A program made the position numbers and the translations under genes. From positions 62,001 to 126,000 of the forward strand of contig NZ_WUEH01000008.1 in the NCBI RefSeq assembly GCF_010468615.1: a stretch of 64,000 bases of DNA. Reading direction: 5' to 3'. The notes beneath the pieces are model-generated. The model saw only the letters and a list, made by a program, of their open reading frames with translations. It had not been told where the DNA came from and did no database searches. Below are positions 35,182 through 43,124 of the stretch, piece after piece (the first letter of the stretch is position 1; the number at the start of each line of letters is the position of its first letter). This stretch comes from Pseudodesulfovibrio sp. JC047 (GTDB lineage Bacteria > Desulfobacterota > Desulfovibrionia > Desulfovibrionales > Desulfovibrionaceae).

Positions 35182-37479
35182 TTACTTGAGTTTTACTTCG
35201 GTCATACCATCTCCACCCCGATCTTCAGGTGCCAGAGTGTATTTATCTACCGCAGGATAATATTTCAAAAATTCATGTACCTCTCGCCGCAATGCGCCAG
35301 TGCCTCGACCATGGATAATCTCAAGCTTTCCGGCTCCTTTGCGCAAGGCTCCATCCAAAGCTCTGTCCAATTCGCTCAAGGCTTCGTCGGCCCGATGTCC
35401 TCTTATATCCACTTCAACCACGAGGTCATCTGGGGTGACAGGAGTCGCCTTTGGTCCCTTTGCCGGGCCCTTCTGCTTGGCTGCAACCGACCCGAGATGA
35501 TCGGCTTTGACCCACATGGCGACCCCGTTGATATCCAGCTTGGCTTGTTTCTTCTTGGCATTGACTTCAAGCACAGTGCCAGACTTGTTCCACGCCAAAT
35601 ACGACACTTTTTGTCCTGGGACAATGTCTGCAAAGGAAAAGGTGGGAACTTTTTTTTGTTGTCCACCAAGTTCTTCAACGTCCATACGCACTTGGGCCAA
35701 TTTTTTTCGTGCCTGTTTTCGACCGATTTTATCGGCTTGCCATTCTTTAATGACGTTCTGTGCACGATTTTGAATGTCGTGGAGCAACTGTGTCCGCTCT
35801 TTTTCAAACGCTATTTCCAATTTTGCCCGTTTTTGTGCGATTTTACCCCGTTCTTTTTCAATGGCGTCCAATTCATCTTCTTTCTTGACGGCCATGGCAT
35901 TGAGTCGATCGAGAACCGATGTCGTATCAGAGCCATCCAAGAGCAGATATTTTTCCGCACGGGTCAAAATCTCAGGAGGCAATCCGTGTTCTTTGGCCAC
36001 ATCCAAGGCAATGGATGCGCCGACTTGGTCATATGCCAATTTGAACAAGGGTTTTTTTGTACCTGGATCAAACAGCACACTCGCCGCACGGACAGACGTA
36101 TTGGCCATGGCATACGCCTTCAAGGCTGGAAAATGGGTCGCGGTAAACGTCGTTGTCTCTCGTTCGACCAAAGAATCAATGACAGCTTGAGCCAAGGCCG
36201 CACCTTGCGTTGGGTCGGTGCCTGCACCAAATTCGTCAAGGATGAAAAGCGACGAATGATTCACATTGTTCCACACTCGCTTCAAATACTGAATCTGTGC
36301 GGTAAATGTGGAGACATTTTCTTCAAGGCTCTGTTCATCACCCATAATGACAAAAATTTCAGACCAGAAAGGCAATCGGCTTCCTTCCGCAACAGGCACT
36401 GGCAATCCAGCAAAAGCCATGAGTCCAATCAACCCAACGGTTTTTAGACAGACAGTCTTGCCTCCGGCATTTCCGCCGCTCACGATCATGGCCTTTTGGC
36501 CGTCCAACAATTCAATACTGAGTGGCTGAACAGCATCATCAGTCAATGCCAAAAGCGGATGACGCGCCTTGATAAGGTTTGGCGAGCCTTCTTCAACGAC
36601 TTCAATGGTACGCCCGTCATATGATTCGGCAAGACAGACCTTGGCCATCAGGACATCAAGGGAAACGAGTCCCTGGTATGCCTCGAAGACCTCATTAAAT
36701 TCGTCTTGAACAAGTGCGGTCAGGTATTGAAGAACCTTGTATTCTTCTTCACGTTCTTCTCGTTTCAATTCCTGAAGACGGTTGTTGGTCTCCACGAGAA
36801 ACATTGGCTCAAAATAGCAGGTTTCGCCGGTTTGAGAATAATCGTGAATGATGCCCTTGGTTTTATTTTTGTAATTTGCCTTGATGGGCAAGACATAGCG
36901 GTCGGATGAAATTGTCATGAATTCATCCTGCATGGCCGACCCCATATTTTCCTGAAGGACAAAATCCTTGACGCGTTTGGTACACCGCTGATGAATGGAA
37001 CGGATTTCTTGACGAACAGCGAGAAGATCGGGAGAACTTTCATCCCGAATCTGCCCCTCTACATCAAGACATCGACCAATTCCCGAAACGGTTTTTTGGG
37101 GCCACGCATCGGCAAAAATGGTGTCTCTCAGTGTCTCCCAAGCCCGCTCTTTGAAACGATCCAGCGAATCCCGAGCGGTCTTCGCTTGGTCAAGTATGAC
37201 CTTGAGCGCAAAAAGCGCATCTTGGTCGAGCACGGCCTGTTCTTTTTCAATATGAGGAAAAACACCGTCCATTTCAGGAAATGGGCGAATTTTGAAACCA
37301 GATTCACCGACCCATTGAGCGGCCTGTTCAAAAAGGATTCTGGCATGATGAACTTCGTCAAATGTCGAAAAAGGTTTAATTTTTTGACACGACAAAGCCC
37401 CGGGTTCTGATACAGCGAAACCGGACAGCACCCCAAGAATTTTGGGAAACTCCAATACGTGGAATGTTCTGGACTCCAT
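35182..37479 (-). CDS. mutS2: MutS2 family ATPase/endonuclease with Smr domain
   Basis: The 765-residue protein has the MutS2 core and clamp, an ABC-type ATPase with Walker A GGNAGGKT (instead of the usual GPNTGGKT), 'EENVSTFTAQIQYLKRVW', Walker B 'LFILDEFGAGTDPTQGAAL', a coiled-coil region and a C-terminal Smr domain ('VDIRGHRADEALSELDRAL', 'IIHGRGTGALRREV'). MutS2 proteins suppress recombination or rescue collided ribosomes; the Smr domain nicks nucleic acid. Position inside the rpsU-dnaG-rpoD operon would tie it to growth-rate-dependent expression. Confidence 0.93.
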   Translation of the reverse strand: MESRTFHVLEFPKILGVLSGFAVSEPGALSCQKIKPFSTFDEVHHARILFEQAAQWVGESGFKIRPFPEMDGVFPHIEKEQAVLDQDALFALKVILDQAKTARDSLDRFKERAWETLRDTIFADAWPQKTVSGIGRCLDVEGQIRDESSPDLLAVRQEIRSIHQRCTKRVKDFVLQENMGSAMQDEFMTISSDRYVLPIKANYKNKTKGIIHDYSQTGETCYFEPMFLVETNNRLQELKREEREEEYKVLQYLTALVQDEFNEVFEAYQGLVSLDVLMAKVCLAESYDGRTIEVVEEGSPNLIKARHPLLALTDDAVQPLSIELLDGQKAMIVSGGNAGGKTVCLKTVGLIGLMAFAGLPVPVAEGSRLPFWSEIFVIMGDEQSLEENVSTFTAQIQYLKRVWNNVNHSSLFILDEFGAGTDPTQGAALAQAVIDSLVERETTTFTATHFPALKAYAMANTSVRAASVLFDPGTKKPLFKLAYDQVGASIALDVAKEHGLPPEILTRAEKYLLLDGSDTTSVLDRLNAMAVKKEDELDAIEKERGKIAQKRAKLEIAFEKERTQLLHDIQNRAQNVIKEWQADKIGRKQARKKLAQVRMDVEELGGQQKKVPTFSFADIVPGQKVSYLAWNKSGTVLEVNAKKKQAKLDINGVAMWVKADHLGSVAAKQKGPAKGPKATPVTPDDLVVEVDIRGHRADEALSELDRALDGALRKGAGKLEIIHGRGTGALRREVHEFLKYYPAVDKYTLAPEDRGGDGMTEVKLK

Positions 37480-37502
37480 CTGTGAGCCGTTTGGTTGGAA
37501 AG

Positions 37503-37949
37503 TTAGGAAAGCTTGGACTTGACCAGTCCGCTGGCTTTTTTGCCGTCAACTTGCCCCTTGTGGGCATTGAGGACAGCTTGCATCACCTTTCCCATATCCG
37601 CTATGGAGGACGCGCCAAGATCGGCTATTGCTTTATCAATAGCCTTCTCAAGGTCCTCATCGGACAGGGCTTGCGGAAGATAGGTCTCAAGAGCGGCAAG
37701 CTCTTCGGCTTCAACCTGAGCCAGATCATCTCGACCGGCTTTGGTGTATTGCTCGAAGGAATCCTTGCGCTGTTTGACCTGCTTGGCAATGAGATCAAGA
37801 ACGACATCATCGGAAAGACTATCGGACCTTTCATCGACCATCCGGTTTTTGATAGCCGTCTTGAGATGTCTCAAGACGGCTATTTTTACCTTCGATTTAG
37901 CCTTGTAGGCCTCGATGTAGTCTTTGTCTATTTTTTGTGACAGACTCAT
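37503..37949 (-). CDS. yqeY: GatB/YqeY domain-containing protein
   Basis: The 148-residue protein has the YqeY fold, related to the tail of GatB: 'KVKIAVLRHLKTAIKNRMVD' near the N-terminus, 'QRKDSFEQYTKAGRDDLAQV', 'EEELAALETYLPQALSDEDL'-like middle region, and the C-terminal 'ADMGKVMQAVLNAHKGQVDG'. The function is not firmly established; tRNA binding is presumed from the GatB relation. It lies 2 bp after rpsU and 23 bp before mutS2, a common rpsU-yqeY-dnaG arrangement. Confidence 0.9.
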   Translation of the reverse strand: MSLSQKIDKDYIEAYKAKSKVKIAVLRHLKTAIKNRMVDERSDSLSDDVVLDLIAKQVKQRKDSFEQYTKAGRDDLAQVEAEELAALETYLPQALSDEDLEKAIDKAIADLGASSIADMGKVMQAVLNAHKGQVDGKKASGLVKSKLS

Positions 37950-37951
37950 AA

Positions 37952-38152
37952 CTACATATTGCGCATCTTGCGCATTTTTTTAGCAAGCCTTTTCTTAGCA
38001 GCAGCTTTCTTTTTCTTCTTCTGCACGCTCGGCTTTTCGTAGTGCTGACGTTTTTTCAGCTCGGACAAGATCCCGGCTTTCTCAACCTGCTTCTTGAAGC
38101 GACGCAGGGAGATATCGAAATTGTCATTATCGTCAAAGTAAACACCCGGCAA
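37952..38152 (-). CDS. rpsU: 30S ribosomal protein S21 (TTG start)
   Basis: The 66-residue basic protein starts [20 protein letters not shown] and ends in a lysine/arginine-rich tail ([18 protein letters not shown]), the usual S21 layout. The start codon is TTG (38152-38150). It is compensated by a very long Shine-Dalgarno sequence, GAGGAGGTGAT (about 38169-38159), a near-complete match to the 16S rRNA 3' end. A 5-6-bp stem-loop with GGCCC/GGGCC (about 38177-38197) sits just upstream. It is the first gene of the macromolecular-synthesis operon, as in E. coli. Confidence 0.95.
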   Translation of the reverse strand: MPGVYFDDNDNFDISLRRFKKQVEKAGILSELKKRQHYEKPSVQKKKKKAAAKKRLAKKMRKMRNM

Positions 38153-38280
38153 AGTAAATCACCTCCTCGGTGAACGGCCCGTTAATTTCGTGGGCCAGCG
38201 AAATAAGAGATACTACATATACGTATCAAAACGGGATTGCAACAGATAAATGCAAAAACATCCCGTATCCTTGTCAATGA

Positions 38281-38312
38281 CAAAGGCCTGTCGAGACTTC
38301 GGCAGGCCTTTG
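38281..38312 (-). terminator. Strong hairpin, probable terminator after the 56-aa membrane protein gene
   Basis: A 14-bp stem (38281-38294 with 38299-38312, one T-G pair) and a 4-nt loop lies 25 bp past the stop of the small membrane protein and before the rpsU promoter region. The T-run is short (CCTTTG), so termination may be incomplete. Confidence 0.6.
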
Positions 38313-38336
38313 AGTGTCCAGAAATACGTTTTCTTA

Positions 38337-38507
38337 TTATTGCGCTTTCTTTGCGTCACGCACGGACTGGAGGACAGTGACAGTCAGGGCAACGCCAAGA
38401 ACACCAAGGACTGCGTACAGAACGCCAAAAAACACAAAGTGATCAGGCATCCACCACGGCAGGTCCTGAAAAAGTGGGCTATGAACGGTTTCACCAGGAA
38501 TCATCAT
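38337..38507 (-). CDS. Small one-span membrane protein (56 aa), function unknown
   Basis: A short frame reads MMIPGETVHSPLFQDLPWWM, continues through one hydrophobic segment of about 22 residues ('FVFFGVLYAVLGVLGVALTV') and ends with a polar tail (QSVRDAKKAQ). TGGAG lies 8 nt before the first ATG (38507), a convincing ribosome binding site. The start lies 15 bp after the HU gene stop on the same strand, and a strong hairpin follows the stop, so the gene is the end of the rsmA-side/HU transcript. I do not recognise a named family; topology suggests a short cytoplasmic tail after the span. Confidence 0.72.
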   Translation of the reverse strand: MMIPGETVHSPLFQDLPWWMPDHFVFFGVLYAVLGVLGVALTVTVLQSVRDAKKAQ

Positions 38508-38521
38508 ACGTCTATCTCCAA

Positions 38522-38794
38522 TTATTTAACGGCATCCTTGAGGATCTTGCCAGGACGGAACTTGACAATGTTGGTAGCCGGAATCTGGATTTCGGCACCA
38601 GTGCGGGGATTACGACCCACACGAGCTTTACGTTCTTCGACAACAAATGTGCCGAAACCTGTCAGAGTCAACTTGCCATCCTTGACCAACGTCCCCTCGA
38701 CGGTGTCCAGAAAAGCATTCAGAGCACGCTCTGCATTTGCTTTGGTCAGGTTCGCCTTCTCTGCGATTTTGACAACCAATTCAGCCTTTGTCAT
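38522..38794 (-). CDS. HU family DNA-binding protein
   Basis: The 90-residue protein has the HU/IHF fold: MTKAELVVKIAEKANLTKAN at the dimerisation end and the DNA-clasping arm 'GFGTFVVEERKARVGRNPRT' followed by 'FRPGKILKDAV'. ATG 38794 is chosen because AGGAAGGACAG precedes it and the upstream codons are unrelated. It bends DNA and compacts the nucleoid. A second HU/IHF-type gene lies at 51632. A candidate promoter with TTGGCA and the shared decamer TATACGTATC (38825-38834) lies about 35-60 bp upstream. Confidence 0.94.
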   Translation of the reverse strand: MTKAELVVKIAEKANLTKANAERALNAFLDTVEGTLVKDGKLTLTGFGTFVVEERKARVGRNPRTGAEIQIPATNIVKFRPGKILKDAVK

Positions 38795-39071
38795 CTGTCC
38801 TTCCTCCTCAATGGAATAATTCCTTATACGTATCTGGGATAAAAGTGGTGCCAAGAAATTTTCGACAATCACACTTTGTTTCCTTCAACAACTCACCCCT
38901 TCGCCTTTAAATGAACTTTCGGCCTGTGTCCAGTCCGGTTGCTTATTTAGTACGAAAAAACCTATGTCCCATCACGGTTTCTGGGATTTTATCCCGGAGT
39001 GATTTCATTCAAAAACAGTATTTTCCCATTCAAGTCAATAGGGAAGGGCCAAATTATCGTGAAAAAACGAA

Positions 39072-39854
39072 CTAAAGTCGTTCTGACAGGCTTGAAAACT
39101 GTTTTGGCGTCAAATTTTCAGGTCGAATTTGAGGAGAGACCCCTTCGACTTCGAACCATGATTCAATGGAATCATTCCATCGTTTTTTCAGAATGGTCGA
39201 AATTTGTTTTCTTCGTTGCTGAAACAAAAGCTTGATAAGTTCAGCCAGTTTTTTGGGATTGGCGGGCCTGTCCTCCACAGGAAGAGGCTCGAACCGCACC
39301 ACAGCAGAATCAACTTTCGGTTGAGGACGAAAAACCGTGGGCGGCACCTTGAAGAGATAGGTTGTCTCACAAAAGTTATTGACCCATGCGGTTAGACCTC
39401 CGAACGCCTTGCATCCGGGTTTGGCTGTCAACCGCGTCGCGACTTCGTGTTGAACCATAAAGACCGCTCTTTCCAGGTGCGGCACTGTGCTGACAATATC
39501 CCAAATGAGCTTGGACCCGACATTATATGGCAGGTTGCCTATGATTTTGTGCGGACCGTCTTCAAGCTCCGCCCAAGGAAATTGCAAGGCATCAGTTCGA
39601 ATAACGTCAAGCATCGGCCACCGGGTGGCAAGGTGTTCGGCCAAGGCGTTGTCCATTTCCAGAGCGACCAGTTTGCGGGCATTGGTTTCAACAAGAAATT
39701 CAGTCAATGCCCCCTGCCCCGGACCTATTTCTATAATAAAATCGTTTTCGCCGGGACTGATGGCGTCCACGATTTTTCGACAGATGTTTGGATCTTTCAA
39801 AAAATTCTGGCCCAGACTTTTCTTGGCCCTGTGTCTCAGTTGTTCTTCAGGCAT
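39072..39854 (-). CDS. rsmA: 16S rRNA (adenine1518/1519-N6) dimethyltransferase
   Basis: The 260-residue enzyme (KsgA) dimethylates two adjacent adenines in helix 45 of 16S rRNA. 'AKKSLGQNFLKDPNICRKIV' near the start, SAM motif 'IIEIGPGQGALTEFLVE', catalytic 'IIGNLPYNVGSKLIW' (N-L-P-Y) and 'PPTVFRPQPKVDSAVVRFEP' are diagnostic. ATG 39854 is chosen: GGAG lies 8 nt upstream and MPEEQLRHRAKKSLGQNF fits the family. It is divergent from apt. The HU gene follows after 277 bp of non-coding sequence. Confidence 0.94.
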   Translation of the reverse strand: MPEEQLRHRAKKSLGQNFLKDPNICRKIVDAISPGENDFIIEIGPGQGALTEFLVETNARKLVALEMDNALAEHLATRWPMLDVIRTDALQFPWAELEDGPHKIIGNLPYNVGSKLIWDIVSTVPHLERAVFMVQHEVATRLTAKPGCKAFGGLTAWVNNFCETTYLFKVPPTVFRPQPKVDSAVVRFEPLPVEDRPANPKKLAELIKLLFQQRRKQISTILKKRWNDSIESWFEVEGVSPQIRPENLTPKQFSSLSERL

Positions 39855-39907
39855 TTCTTTTCTCCGTGTGCCATGGATAGCGGAACACCATTTGTCTGGC
39901 AACATCA

Positions 39908-39937
39908 TTGACACCATCCGAAATCAAAACGTATGAG
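39908..39937 (+). promoter_or_regulatory. Candidate sigma70 promoter of apt-mtnP-mtaD
   Basis: TTGACA (39908-39913) and TATGAG (39932-39937), 18-bp spacing, 31 bp before the apt start. Confidence 0.35.
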
Positions 39938-39968
39938 TCTTCGGTATCTATTTCTTTAGGAGGATTTT

Positions 39969-40487
39969 ATGAATTTACGTCACTATGTGCGAGATATTCC
40001 AGATTACCCCAAAAAAGGGATCACTTTTTACGATATCACCCCTATTCTCAGCAATCCAGAAGCATTTAAATATGTTATGGATCAACTGTACGAAAAATAC
40101 AAAGATTGCGGTGCTGACAAAATCGTGGCCGCTGATGCTCGGGGATTCATTTTTGGCGCACCTTTGGCCCTTCAGCTGGGTATTCCTTTTATTCCTGTCC
40201 GCAAACCGGGCAAACTGCCTTTCAAAAATCGCTGCGTCACCTATGATTTGGAATATGGATCAGACACCTTATGTATGCATGTCGATGCTATTGACGAAGG
40301 TGACAAGATTTTGATGATTGATGACCTGTTGGCGACCGGCGGTACTGCGGAAGGCATGGTGCAGCTCGTCAAAGAAGCTGGTGGAGAAATTGTTGGTTGC
40401 GGATTTGTCATTCAACTTGGATTCCTTGATGGCGACAAAGTCATGAAAGCAGCTGGCGTGGATCACGATTTTCTGATTGAAGTATAA
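39969..40487 (+). CDS. apt: Adenine phosphoribosyltransferase
   Basis: The 172-residue enzyme makes AMP from adenine and PRPP. Landmarks are 'IPDYPKKGITFYDITPILSN', 'AADARGFIFGAPLALQLGIP', 'VRKPGKLP' and the PRPP-binding 'ILMIDDLLATGGTAEGMV'. AGGAGG lies 5 nt before ATG 39969. It is followed after 14 bp by mtnP and then mtaD, so adenine released from methylthioadenosine can be recovered directly. Confidence 0.95.
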   Translation: MNLRHYVRDIPDYPKKGITFYDITPILSNPEAFKYVMDQLYEKYKDCGADKIVAADARGFIFGAPLALQLGIPFIPVRKPGKLPFKNRCVTYDLEYGSDTLCMHVDAIDEGDKILMIDDLLATGGTAEGMVQLVKEAGGEIVGCGFVIQLGFLDGDKVMKAAGVDHDFLIEV

Positions 40488-40501
40488 GACAAGGACACAT
40501 C

Positions 40502-41251
40502 ATGACCAAAATAGGCATTATCGGCGGCAGCGGACTGGATAACCCAGATCTGATGCAGGATGCACACGACGTTGAAGTCGAAACCGCCTTTGGCGCACCG
40601 TCCGCTCCGCTTAAAGTGGGCACTATTGCCGGTAAAGAGGTTGTTCTCCTTGCCAGACATGGACGGGAACACACGATTCCCCCGACTTTTGTCAATTATC
40701 GGGCGAATATTCAGGCACTGAAAGATGCCGGATGCACCCTGATTCTCGCAACGACCGCCTGTGGTTCCCTGCGAGAGGAAATTGATCGTGGCCATTTGAT
40801 CATTCTCGATCAATTCATTGATTTTACCCGGCGACGCCCTCTTTCCTTTTATGAGGAATTTGAACCGCATGGTGCAGTCCACACCGGCATGGCTGAACCG
40901 TTTGACACGAAACTGCGCGAACAACTCAACCAGACCTGTGAAGCCCTTGGCCTGACCCATCATAAAAAAGGGACAGTCATCACAGTTGAAGGTTCTCGTT
41001 TTTCCACCCGGGCGGAATCCAACATGTTCCGTATGTGGGGTGGAGACGTTCTGAACATGTCTATCGCGCCAGAATGCATCCTCGCCAATGAAGCGGGTCT
41101 TCCGTACGCAGCTGTAGCCATGTCCACGGACTACGATTGCTGGAAGACAGATGAAGCTCCAGTAACCTGGGATGAGATTCTTGAAGTCTTTCAGGGAAAT
41201 GTAGAAAAAGTAACCTCCCTGCTCGTCGAAGTTATTAAAAATATACAGTAG
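40502..41251 (+). CDS. mtnP: S-methyl-5'-thioadenosine phosphorylase
   Basis: The 249-residue phosphorylase splits methylthioadenosine into adenine and methylthioribose-1-phosphate. 'GIIGGSGLDNPDL', 'LARHGREHTIPPTFVNYRAN', 'GSRFSTRAESNMFRMWGGDV' with 'NMSIAPECILANEAGLPYA' follow the PNP/MTAP family II order. The base-recognition stretch 'MSTDYDCWKTDE' keeps the two aspartates of human MTAP that bind the adenine amino group, so adenine rather than hypoxanthine nucleosides are expected as substrates. It is in operon with apt and mtaD. Confidence 0.92.
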   Translation: MTKIGIIGGSGLDNPDLMQDAHDVEVETAFGAPSAPLKVGTIAGKEVVLLARHGREHTIPPTFVNYRANIQALKDAGCTLILATTACGSLREEIDRGHLIILDQFIDFTRRRPLSFYEEFEPHGAVHTGMAEPFDTKLREQLNQTCEALGLTHHKKGTVITVEGSRFSTRAESNMFRMWGGDVLNMSIAPECILANEAGLPYAAVAMSTDYDCWKTDEAPVTWDEILEVFQGNVEKVTSLLVEVIKNIQ

Positions 41252-41256
41252 TTTTC

Positions 41257-42606
41257 ATGAATCAATCAAAAGAATCAGTTCTTTTTCCTCGTCCGTGCGA
41301 CCTGCTCGTTCGGGCGGATATCATTGTGACACAAGATGCTGAACGACGAGTCCTGCATGACGCCGGCGTGGCGATTACGGACGGTCTCGTTGTTGCCGTC
41401 GCCGAATACCCCCATCTCGAAGCGACCTATCGCCCGACGCAGCGACTGGACATGGGCGGCAAAATGCTCATGCCCGGCCTGGTGAATGGTCATACCCATC
41501 TACCGATGACCCTTTTTCGGGGATTTGCGGACGATCTTCCGCTTATGGAATGGCTTGAAAAACATATCTGGCCAGTTGAGACGCAACTCACCGACGAACT
41601 CTTGGAAATCGGTGCGAACATCGGCTGCTGTGAATTCATCAGAACCGGCTGTACCACGTTTCTTAATGGCTATTTCAATGAATATGTCACGGGAAATGCC
41701 GCCTATGACACAGGTTTGCGCGCTGTTTTGGGCGAAGGATTTTTCCATTTCCCATCCCCTCATTTTCCCACTGCCGAGGATTGCTGGCAAACAATTCGAG
41801 CACTTGATGCCCGATATGAAGGCAACGAGCGTATTCGGACCGCTGTCACCCCTCATGCCGCATTTACCGTGAACCCTGATGAATTGCAGGCCAGTTTTGA
41901 ATTGGCGGAAGCTTTGGATGTTCCGTGGCAGGTGCATTTGGCGGAATCCCCGGCTGAAACAACGCTATGTCTTGAAAAACATGGCAAACGCCCTGTTGAA
42001 CTGCTTCGTTCGCTTGGATTGTTAACGGCGCGGACCACGTTGCATCATTGTGTCGATATTACGGATGATGAAATCGCGGCTCTTGCAGACAACGCAGTCA
42101 ATGTGGTTCATAACCCCGCTTCGAATCTAAAACTCTGTTCTGGTGTCTCTCCGGTGCAAAAGATGATAGAGGCTGGAGTGACAGTCGGGCTGGGAACTGA
42201 CGGCGCATCAAGCAATAATCAGTTAAATATGTTCAGAGACATGGCGCTGGCCGCTTTGATTGGCAAGGTGCGCCATAATGATGCTTCGGCAATGAGTGCC
42301 CAAACTGTTTTGGATATGGCAACCGTGAATTCGGCTCAATGTCTGGGCTGGCCGGAACTGGGCCGTATCGAAGCTGGATGTCCGGCCGATATGATTGCGT
42401 TGGACCTGGCAAGCCCGAATCTCGTCCCCATGTTCTCGCCCGTTTCCCATGCCGTGTATGCGGCCACGGGGATGGAAGTGTGCATGACCATGGTCGCTGG
42501 AGAAATTTTGTATCTCTATGGCGATTTTAGAACAATCGACATGCAAGCCTTGAAACGCAATGCTTTTCGGGCTGTTGAATGGGTTCGGTCCAAGGCCGAA
42601 CGATGA
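41257..42606 (+). CDS. mtaD: 5-methylthioadenosine/S-adenosylhomocysteine deaminase family amidohydrolase
   Basis: The 449-residue metal-dependent hydrolase has the amidohydrolase barrel: metal ligands in 'NGHTHLPMTLFRGFADD', 'PWQVHLAESPAET', 'TTLHHCVDITDDE' and 'LGTDGASSNNQLNMF'. The last two motifs are typical of the MtaD/SAH deaminase subgroup, which converts MTA, SAH or adenosine to the inosine forms. It begins 5 bp after mtnP. Having both a phosphorylase and a deaminase gives two exits for MTA. The exact substrate remains inferred. Confidence 0.87.
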   Translation: MNQSKESVLFPRPCDLLVRADIIVTQDAERRVLHDAGVAITDGLVVAVAEYPHLEATYRPTQRLDMGGKMLMPGLVNGHTHLPMTLFRGFADDLPLMEWLEKHIWPVETQLTDELLEIGANIGCCEFIRTGCTTFLNGYFNEYVTGNAAYDTGLRAVLGEGFFHFPSPHFPTAEDCWQTIRALDARYEGNERIRTAVTPHAAFTVNPDELQASFELAEALDVPWQVHLAESPAETTLCLEKHGKRPVELLRSLGLLTARTTLHHCVDITDDEIAALADNAVNVVHNPASNLKLCSGVSPVQKMIEAGVTVGLGTDGASSNNQLNMFRDMALAALIGKVRHNDASAMSAQTVLDMATVNSAQCLGWPELGRIEAGCPADMIALDLASPNLVPMFSPVSHAVYAATGMEVCMTMVAGEILYLYGDFRTIDMQALKRNAFRAVEWVRSKAER

Positions 42607-42625
42607 AAAAAAAGATGTAAAAAAC

Positions 42626-42655
42626 TTGACAACACCCACTGTGAGTGCATATCGA
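42626..42655 (+). promoter_or_regulatory. Candidate promoter of the PxxKW gene
   Basis: A perfect -35 TTGACA (42626-42631) lies 18 bp before TATCGA (42650-42655). Another AT-rich -10-like TATAAA occurs near 42676. The exact start site is uncertain. Confidence 0.3.
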
Positions 42656-42735
42656 ATTCTGCTCTTGCATTAATATAAAATCTTTATGCCGCTGGCATCC
42701 CGTGAGCCGCATTATTTTTAGGAGGAAGTCACCAA

Positions 42736-43023
42736 ATGGCCAAAAAGAACGTTACAGTTTCCCTGGACGGCGCTGTCATGACCGATGCCGGTCTGACTTA
42801 CAAAGGCGTCATCATGGAACCCATTGATGAAAAATGTGAAGGTTGTGAGCGCATAGTCACTTTTGAAGATAAAAAGTATTGCCCGACCTATGCCCAGCCC
42901 TCGCAGAAGTGGAGCAAGGGTGTGTGCAACTTTGCCACCCACGCTCGTGCTGGAGTTGACAAGGCCGGTAAGGTCAAGGTCAACCCGCTGAAAGCTTCCA
43001 AGCGTGCCGCTCGCGGTCGTTAG
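42736..43023 (+). CDS. PxxKW family cysteine-rich protein
   Basis: The 95-residue protein carries the family hallmark 'PSQKW' (P-x-x-K-W) and a conserved cysteine set: CEGC at about 34-37, KYCPTY, and GVCNF. It begins MAKKNVTVSLDGAVMTDAGL and ends in a basic tail (KASKRAARGR). The family is small and largely restricted to sulfate-reducing Deltaproteobacteria; its function is unknown. Four cysteines suggest metal or Fe-S binding (inference). GGAGG lies 10 nt before ATG. It has its own promoter region and a strong terminator, so it is monocistronic and probably well expressed. Confidence 0.87.
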   Translation: MAKKNVTVSLDGAVMTDAGLTYKGVIMEPIDEKCEGCERIVTFEDKKYCPTYAQPSQKWSKGVCNFATHARAGVDKAGKVKVNPLKASKRAARGR

Positions 43024-43035
43024 GCTACAGTTTTG

Positions 43036-43068
43036 AAAAAAGGCGGGGCAAGTCCCCGCCTTTTTTTT
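43036..43068 (+). terminator. Rho-independent terminator of the PxxKW gene
   Basis: GGCGGGG (43042-43048) / CCCCGCC (43054-43060) with a 5-nt loop, flanked by A and followed by eight T. Confidence 0.92.
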
Positions 43069-43124
43069 GTTTCTGTGAATGAAATTATTGGTTATTTTAT
43101 TGGAAAATTAACCGGAGGCTCGCC

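Noticed and set aside
34672-36447. 591-codon open frame on the plus strand
   Set aside because: It runs antisense to dnaG and mutS2, has low-complexity, Phe/His/Gly-rich sequence and matches no family; it is a shadow of strong minus-strand genes.
38823-38849. Sigma-54 promoter before HU (TGGCAC element)
   Set aside because: TTGGCACC is present on the minus strand, but the matching TTGCA-type -12 element at the required spacing is missing.
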